A DNA stretch of 64,000 nt from Mactra quadrangularis (lineage: Eukaryota; Mollusca; Bivalvia; Venerida; Mactridae). Positions 57,571-64,000 of this stretch are shown here, one piece after another. A program made the translations under genes and the position numbers. Where the stretch lies: NCBI GenBank assembly GCA_025267735.1, contig CM046304.1:6634001-6698000 (forward strand), given 5' to 3'. The notes below the pieces were generated by a model. It saw only the letters and a list, made by a program, of their open reading frames with translations. It was not told where the DNA came from and searched no databases. Numbering within the stretch: position 1 is the stretch's first letter; the number at the start of each line of letters is the position of its first letter.

Positions 57571-57903
57571 CAGCTAAAGAAGGCTAGCTCTGTCGGTAGA
57601 ACACAAGTCTACTGTTCGAGAGGTTTTGTGTTGTATTCGCGTACAAATAGGTCGCATTACATGCTTCACATTCATATGTAAATAGTAACCACATAGTGTT
57701 TATCAAATTTTTAATGGAAAATATAAAAAATATCCTTTCTGACAAATCTATCCTAAAATTCCTAACCATGCAAAAGTAAAGCAGATTCTATTAGTTTTGA
57801 CAGAATGTGTAACCTGCGCTTAAGAAGCGAAACTTATTTCCAATGACATAATTTAATGTAAGTGGAAACATATGCTCGAATGTGATAAAAACGAATACGT
57901 GAG

Positions 57904-57910
57904 TATATAA
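57904..57910 (+). promoter_or_regulatory. TATA box of the C1q gene
   Basis: TATATAA lies 76 nt before the ATG in a short leader, which is a normal spacing for a start site near 57,935. Confidence 0.6.
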
Positions 57911-57985
57911 ATTATATCTATCTGGAACTTCAACTGTGAAGTTTCATTTTTACATTTTCTCCAGTATTATTAACAAGGATATTTT

Positions 57986-58685
57986 ATGTTTAAAATGAAA
58001 TCGTTTGGATTAGCAAAATTTCTAGTTTTAATTTTTGTAGTGGTCATCAGTATTGATGGGATTCGTGCTAATTCGTTGTTTAATTTGGAAGAGATGTTAA
58101 TCAAAGGAATGACTGATGCACTTGAGAGGATGGATAATGCTATCTACGAAATGAATAACCGGATAACGCGACTGGAAAATATGGTCGGAATGGATGGATC
58201 TAATTCAGACAAAAATGGCCAAACAGTCAAAACTGAACCTAAAACAGCCGATATTAGTTTAACCCTAAGAGAAACTAAACGGAATTTCATCAAAGCAATG
58301 TCAGTTGAAAAGCAAATACTTAGAGATTCTATGCATAATTATGAAAATAAATGGAATGATTTTAAGTCTGATGTGAAAGGTGTTTTGGGAGATATGAATA
58401 CCACAATGGAAAAATCAATTGAACATTTAAACGAGAAAATTGAGGAAAATGCTGATTTACAAATAAAGAGAATTGACACTAACACTAAAGATTTAAGTAC
58501 TGCCGTTGAAAGAATTAATGTCATTGATGTCGATGTTGCTAAATTAGACGTCAAATACAGTGAAAGTATTAAAGTTATGGGAGTAATGAATACTACACTG
58601 AACACTAACTCTAAAGCATTAAGTAAAGTCGTTGAAAGAATAAGTACCATTGATAATGATATTGCTCTTTTGGACATCAAACATG
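57986..58685 (+). CDS. C1q gene exon 1 (signal peptide and coiled coil)
   Basis: Ends CATG before GTAAGA. The reading frame continues past the donor to 58,738, which is intron read-through and not the protein's end. Confidence 0.9.
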
Positions 58686-61600
58686 GTAAGAAATGTATGT
58701 CTAAGTTTGATTTCGATATTTTTGCACACAGAATTTAAGTAATGAGCTACACAATTATACGCACTTTATATTGCATGTTGGTGTATAAATATGAACAAAA
58801 TTGAATTTAATTATTACATGTATAATCGGTTGATGTGAGCTATATACAAACATGTATATATACATCAAGGTTTTTAAAAAGGATCGGCAGGGTCGATCCA
58901 GACTTTTACCGTTTCCTGGAAGAACAGTACTGCTTTAGATCGAGCATAGTAACTTTCGTTTAAATGATAAACAGTAGAAATTCTAATAGCATATCTTAAA
59001 GGAATCTAATCTAATCTATTTCGTAACAATTCAGGACCTATGATTACATTTTGAATGAATTTGTACATTTCAGATGACGTAGCTTCCAAAGTCAGAAATC
59101 TAGACAGCCGCACGAATGAAATAGATAGTAAGTTGGTATACTATATTGTAATTCTATTTCAAAAGTTAACAACTTGTTAGAATAAATTTAAAATAACGCA
59201 AGTCTTCAGGCATTTAATTGAAACTATTCATTTCCTGTGTCCTTATGATATACCAATAGATAGCAACGTATTTGTCGATAGATTGATAAATTTATTTCGC
59301 TATAAAATGAGAGAATAAAACTCGTTTAAACGAAATATATATAGATTTTGTCTATGATAAAATTTAATGTGGTTCTTTTCAGGTGTTTTAAAAGCTACGG
59401 AAATATCTATCGGTTCTCTCACCAACAGAATCAACGATTTGCATGGTAAGTATCAGTATTTTTATAATATCTGGTAAGTTGTGTCCAAGTTAAGTAGGTA
59501 TATATTGACACACACACACAATGGTTACTTTTTGGCTCATGGAATACGTTTCTTTGTTTCGTTAGCGCTACGTTATTCTTTTTGCTAGCATACCTTTACT
59601 ACACAGTTACCTTCAATTCGAACAAAAAAGAACAACCCTGTTTATGTAAACATTACAATGAATTTAACTACGACAGGGGATGCTCAGGATGACAATTAAA
59701 TGTTATGTTGTTTTGTTGTTGCAATGGTAAAGCGTTTTACCATTACGAGCATGATTGATTAAAGGGGATATCCGCCTTTCTAATTAAGTATAGAAACCTT
59801 TATTTTAATACTATGCAAACTTTGGAAAGAAGTGGTATATTTTAATGCTTAAACGAACGCGTGATGTTCTGTTGAACGTTACATTTTACAACAGACAACA
59901 AACCAGCTGTTACAAGAAACGCGCACTAACTGTCATTTACATAACCGTTTCATGCATGATATTTTGTGCTTATCTTTGTTGATCAAAATTATCATATTAT
60001 TGGAAGTATTGAGTATAGTATAAGTACAATAGTAATTTTCTCAATCATTGGTTTCGGTAACGGCACTTACTGCACTGTATAATTACAAACATTGTTACAA
60101 AAGAAATAAGATTAAATCCCTTGTCTCTATGTATAGTCTATGTTCATTTTCTGGCTCAGAAGACCTATGTGCCAGACCACTATGATATAAAACTAGTATT
60201 ATATATAATCATAAATATGACTCTTTAACGATTGAGAAAACAGCCGGGTAGTTATTAGCAAGACTATTTATCAAATGAACGAAGCTATAAGCGGCATTAT
60301 GTGTCTCAGACGAAAGTTGGTGGTCCATTTCAATCGCAAGAAAATAGTTTTATAATAGTCCGCATTATTCGATAAATATCAATACCTGTATCTTTTCCTT
60401 TTATGTCTTTCTTCAAAACAATCACAGTGCAACCAATTTCTAGCAATTGTTCAGAACAACTGCATAATGACGGACAAATTATAGTGTGACTAATTATCTA
60501 TACAAGTAGTTCGCGGATCAATATTTTTGAATTCATTGATAAAATATATGGATGAAGATTGTATTAAAGATCTTTACTCTCGTGATCAACCATTAACAAC
60601 GTACGAAGTAAACTTCTGTATTTTACCCATTTAATCAGATACCGTGGACATCTCAACTAGGGATGAGACGGTACATGTATTAGTTTACCGAGATAGAGAT
60701 GTCCACGGTTTAGTTGTACCATACCTATTTTACAACCTATCACCGAAATTATATTTCCTGCCGACAAACCTGTCGGACACTGAAAATACAGTGACAGTGC
60801 AGTGACTTCCCCTGATTACGGATGTCAGGGTCGTATCGCGATATATCGTGCTAGGCATAGATACGTATCGTGACACTGACGTATTGATACGTATCGATAT
60901 ATTGGCATATCGTCTTATGCCTAATCTCAACGCCAAGTTTGGACAACTCATTCCGTATCATATATTATAAACTAATTGAGTTAAAATAATAATTTTCTTG
61001 CGTATGGACGATATTTGTAAATAAGATAATTACATTCCAAGAAATCGTCATACCATACATGTAAAAACAGAAAATATTAAAGAGAATGACTTCTTAAACA
61101 ATTACCATTATCATCACATACTTATACAGAACGTTACTTTAACTGTGTTTTGTTTTTACAAGAACTTCACAAAAATAAATGTTTTATCCAATCCTTTTGT
61201 GAATCTTTAAGGCTTATTGCTAATGTGTTATGAACCGACTTTTGGAAGCATTCCTTCGTTGTGTTTATCTCCAAGATGATCATACATTTAAGAATGTAAA
61301 TATTGTGAATGTTTTTAAAATATTTTTAAAATAACTACCCGTATCGTATCGTAAATAATCATATTACCGTATCGTATGATGACTGCATCGTCTCATCCAA
61401 ACGTAAGAATCAGTATAGTCTTGCTTCAGTGCTTTCAGCGCTTTGATTATTTGTTCGTTGACAATACATTACTATCAAATTATGTTAGTGCGTATTTTTA
61501 CGAATTTAAGAACAAAGGCACCTGTGGTTGTAACTTGTGTTCATTTATCAATACGTTAACTGAAATGCATTCTATCTAAATTAAGAATAGTATTTTCTCG

Positions 61601-61998
61601 TTTTAGGAGTGAGACATGCGTTTTCGGTTGGCTTATTATCAAAAAAGAAGTACACGCATGAAGACACTATCGTATTTGATTCCATTCTGCATAATTCTGG
61701 TGGAAATTACAATATATCTACTGGAAAATTTACAGTTCCGAAAACTGGAACGTATTTCTTCAGTTTTTCAGTACATGGAACTAAATCACATTACGCGTAT
61801 GGGCAAATTGCTTTTGGACAAGACAATGACTATAAACATGGAGCAGCAGCAATATCAGCAAAAGGGTTTATTACTACAACCGCTAGTGCTACATGGATTA
61901 GACAACTCTCCAAAGGAACTAAAGTTTGGATGCAATCTTTATTTCAATCTGAATTCTATAGAATATATACAGCTTTTACCGGTTTACTATTAGATTGA
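57986..61998 (+). CDS. Secreted coiled-coil C1q-domain protein, four exons, 402 aa
   Basis: Join 57,986-58,685, 59,074-59,127, 59,383-59,445 and 61,607-61,998. All three introns are phase 1 with GTAAG donors and pyrimidine-AG acceptors, and the joined frame is open to TGA. A signal peptide (hydrophobic KFLVLIFVVVISI near residues 10-22) opens the protein. A long stretch of heptads follows to about residue 273, with a repeated unit (TNTKDLSTAVERINVIDVD and TNSKALSKVVERISTIDND). The C1q domain (about 274-402) closes it, with FDSILHNSGGNYN, FTVPKTGTYFFSFSV and an FTGLLLD end. Such proteins assemble as trimers and act as secreted lectin-like recognition molecules in bivalve haemolymph; the ligand here is unknown. 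The second ATG (57,995) has the better Kozak context. Confidence 0.9.
59074..59127 (+). CDS. C1q gene exon 2 (54 nt)
   Basis: Acceptor TTTGTACATTTCAG, donor GTAAGTTGG. Encodes 18 codons continuing the coiled coil (VASKVRNLDSRTNEID). Confidence 0.88.
59383..59445 (+). CDS. C1q gene exon 3 (63 nt)
   Basis: Acceptor GGTTCTTTTCAG, donor GTAAGTATC. Encodes 21 codons (LKATEISIGSLTNRINDLH), again one block of heptads, the same phase as exon 2. Confidence 0.88.
60661..61398. mobile_element. TIR element in C1q intron 3
   Basis: Ends GGATGAGACG (60,661-60,670) and CGTCTCATCC (61,389-61,398) are perfect 10-bp inverted repeats. Subterminal GTATCG/CGATAC motifs abound (60,820-60,915 and 61,335-61,380). 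A 13-bp hairpin CCGTGGACATCTC/GAGATGTCCACGG overlaps the left edge. No gene inside. Confidence 0.6.
61607..61998 (+). CDS. C1q gene exon 4 (globular C1q domain)
   Basis: Acceptor TTTTCTCGTTTTAG. The whole C1q domain of about 130 residues lies in this exon, as is usual for mollusc C1q genes. Confidence 0.92.
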
Positions 61999-63205
61999 TA
62001 ACACTTATTGTTTGTTTGATGTAGTACATGCATGTTGAGTTCATTATAAGATTGTAACAAAAAGGGACGTTATATGTTTTATGTGTAGCAGTCGCCAGTA
62101 GATAAAGGAAATCTGAATGCAGCATTATTATATATATATATGTTGTAAAAGAACAATGTGGAATGCACGTGTATGTATACCATTATAAGTTAGTGCCTAC
62201 ACTGTGGTCAACACTGACAGTATTAAGTACATTACATGTACATAAATGTAGTTAAAACCACAGTCAATAACGGACTATCGCAGTCTTAGTGTTAAAATAA
62301 ATCACTTTCTTAATGCATCATGGTCTACGCATTCATTTCAAACAAATCGTTTTTAGCTCTATTGTGTAAAAAGTAATTTCAACTTTTATTCATCACAAAC
62401 AACATTGTAGTTCATTCATTGATCCACCAGTACTCGCTCGAGTTATAAAAGACGGTTTCAAGAAACAAAAAGAATTTTAACCAACACTAAGTTCTAAGAA
62501 AAATATCCAAACGTTAGTCGTTGACTTAAACACAGTTACGAAGTAAAATTATCATAAGAGGTCTTTTTAAAGCTGGTTTTCTGATCATATCAAGTGATAG
62601 AAACAAAAGCATATCAAATCGAAAATTAAGTTATTTATTGGGGAAATTCTGCTCAATTCAAGATGATCTAAGATTACACTTGAAAATCATAGGCATGGGC
62701 ATCAGGACAGCGCAGGCTTGCTTGATTGACACATAAACAAATTGCCTCAATTAATCTGCATTTGATCGAACTATAATATGATTACATATATCGAGGGCTG
62801 AACGAAACACTTTTGTATCTCCATTTGAAAATCAAAGGAATTACAATAGTAATTCATTCAGCCATCGATTTAGAAATACGCTAAAACATATTTTTTATCA
62901 GATGTATATCAACTAGCGCTCCAGGTTTGCAAGAAATGAAAGGAATTGATTTGCTAAACGGCGTTTGATGGTTTTAAAACAAGATATCGGTGCTACATTT
63001 ATTTCAAAGCCGTCGTTCACAGTTGCATCAGATTATAGAAACAGGCTTCTATAAAATCATTTGACAAAAATGCCACGGAAAACTGTGTAATCTAAAATCC
63101 CGTTGATCAATGACAAATAAGTGGTCTTGCAAAAGTATCGTACTAAATTGGTGAAGATCAATGTGAAATAATTTGAAATCCGGTTATTATGTATGTGTAT
63201 ATGAA
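61999..63205. other. 3' UTR and downstream spacer of the C1q gene
   Basis: No gene seen beyond the poly(A) signal. AT-rich with a short (AT)n run near 62,131-62,142. Confidence 0.4.
62296..62301 (+). terminator. Poly(A) signal of the C1q gene
   Basis: AATAAA about 300 nt after the stop codon; the nearest clear signal on this strand. Confidence 0.55.
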
Positions 63206-63256
63206 GTAACATCAGCAGTACAACAGTAACTTCAGCAGTGCACTGTGCAGCAGTAA
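63206..63256 (-). repeat. Inverted copy of the 20-bp array unit (about 2.5 units)
   Basis: CAGCAGTACAACAGTAACTT is the reverse complement of the array unit that starts 180 nt downstream. Confidence 0.8.
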
Positions 63257-63437
63257 AACTTTGCCTTTCAATATTTCAGCAATATAGCAATAGAATTTGA
63301 AAACGGTGGTTATATTTATCCAACTTTCAATATAATCGATACTGGTTATGACGACAATGATAATATAGTCAAGTAGAAATATTTAACACATCATCATATA
63401 AATCAACGTTTATGAAAGGATGGTGTAAATGTTGATA

Positions 63438-63873
63438 CTACTGAAATTACTGTTGTACTGCTAAAGTTACTGTTGTACTGCTGAAATTACTGTCGTACTG
63501 CTAAAGTTACTGTTGTACTGCTGAAATTACTGTTGTAATGCTGAAATAACTGTTGTACTGCTAAAGTTACTGTTGTACTGCTGAAATTACTGTTGTACTG
63601 CTGAAATTACTGTTGTATTGCTGAAATTACTGTTGTATTACTAAAGTTACTGCTGTACTGTTAAAATTACTGTTGTACTGCTGAAATTACTGTTGTACTG
63701 CTGAAATTACTGTTGTACTGCTAAAGTTACTGTTGTACTGCTAAAGTTGCTGTTGTATTACTAAAGTTACTGTTGTACTGCTGAAATTACTGTTGTACTG
63801 CTAAAGTTACTGTTGTATTACTTAAGTTACTGTTGTACTGCTGAAATTACTGTTGTACTGCTGAAGTTACTAG
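63438..63873 (+). repeat. 20-bp tandem array, about 22 copies
   Basis: Unit CTGAAATTACTGTTGTACTG, with a second common variant CTAAAGTTACTGTTGTACTG and a TGTTGTATTA variant. Period is exactly 20 throughout with no indel. It is not coding (20 is not a multiple of 3). Confidence 0.95.
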
Positions 63874-63893
63874 TTACATCTTGTTTTAAGATA

Positions 63894-64000
63894 GAATTAT
63901 TTAATTAAATGGATTTTTAATGTTTCTTGCTTTTGAATTACTATGATCTTTATTGTAAAAAGTTTTGTAAAAAAGCGCCACATGTCATTAGCAGAGTTTT
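63894..64000 (+). repeat. Direct repeat of 56,225-56,332, running off the window
   Basis: TTATTTAATTAAATGGATTT, ATGTTTCTTGCTTTT and AAAGCGCCACATGTCATTAG match the upstream copy in order and orientation. The match continues to the last base, so the repeat is longer than seen. Confidence 0.85.

Noticed and set aside
58339..58680. 113-codon antisense ORF within C1q exon 1
   Set aside because: Antisense shadow of the heptad repeats of the C1q stalk.
63438..63873. Possible repeat-protein coding region
   Set aside because: A 20-bp period shifts frame every unit and stops occur; non-coding minisatellite.

Overview
The window reads as nuclear DNA of an animal, most likely a bivalve mollusc such as a mussel. 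It is strongly AT-rich and has spliced genes with GT/AG introns. It carries a secreted coiled-coil plus C1q-domain protein of the kind expanded in bivalves, tRNA-headed SINEs, a non-LTR retrotransposon and many foldback or MITE-like elements. The species is an inference, and no bacterial features were seen.

Layout. At 0.1-4.0 kb (minus strand) lies a non-LTR retrotransposon ORF2 (endonuclease, reverse transcriptase, C-terminal CCHC) with a perfect 2A-like motif near its N-terminus and two in-frame TAA stops. At 4.1-6.6 kb there is a ~150-bp tandem array, and at 7.3-8.2 kb an intact ORF1-type RNA-binding protein, also minus. Two pairs of inverted repeats (11.6-12.1 with 24.4-24.8 kb; 12.9-13.5 with 20.6-21.1 kb) enclose a very young LTR element at 15,031-19,345. 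That element has 569-bp LTRs with one visible difference, a GGTG target duplication, a candidate primer-binding site and a polypurine tract. Its only coding content is one intact 674-codon F-type envelope gene; gag and pol are absent. A single carbohydrate-sulfotransferase exon sits at 23.6-24.0 kb. From 25 to 40 kb the window is gene-poor, with a duplicated exon-bearing segment (30.3 and 34.5 kb), a CACG-motif cluster, a 620-bp foldback element and several SINE copies.

At 41.0-43.9 kb (minus) is an endogenous virus-like locus, visibly richer in GC than its surroundings. A coiled-coil ORF and two smaller ORFs share one frame, followed by a parvovirus-NS1-like SF3 helicase in the +1 frame. The C-terminal tail of the helicase ORF carries four evenly spaced TQT motifs, a KRLF motif, a basic nuclear-localisation-like patch and a SUMO-interaction-like end.

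From 44 to 56 kb the window is a dense series of small TIR elements, tRNA-like sequences and tandem arrays (66-bp, 286-bp). At 57.5-62.0 kb is one complete four-exon C1q-domain gene (402 residues) with a TATA box and a poly(A) signal. A direct repeat on both sides of it (56.2 and 63.9 kb) suggests a tandemly duplicated locus. The window ends in a 20-bp tandem array.

Most of the window is therefore mobile or repetitive DNA. The apparently functional host content is the C1q gene and the sulfotransferase exon. The most unusual loci are the envelope-only LTR element and the helicase locus.
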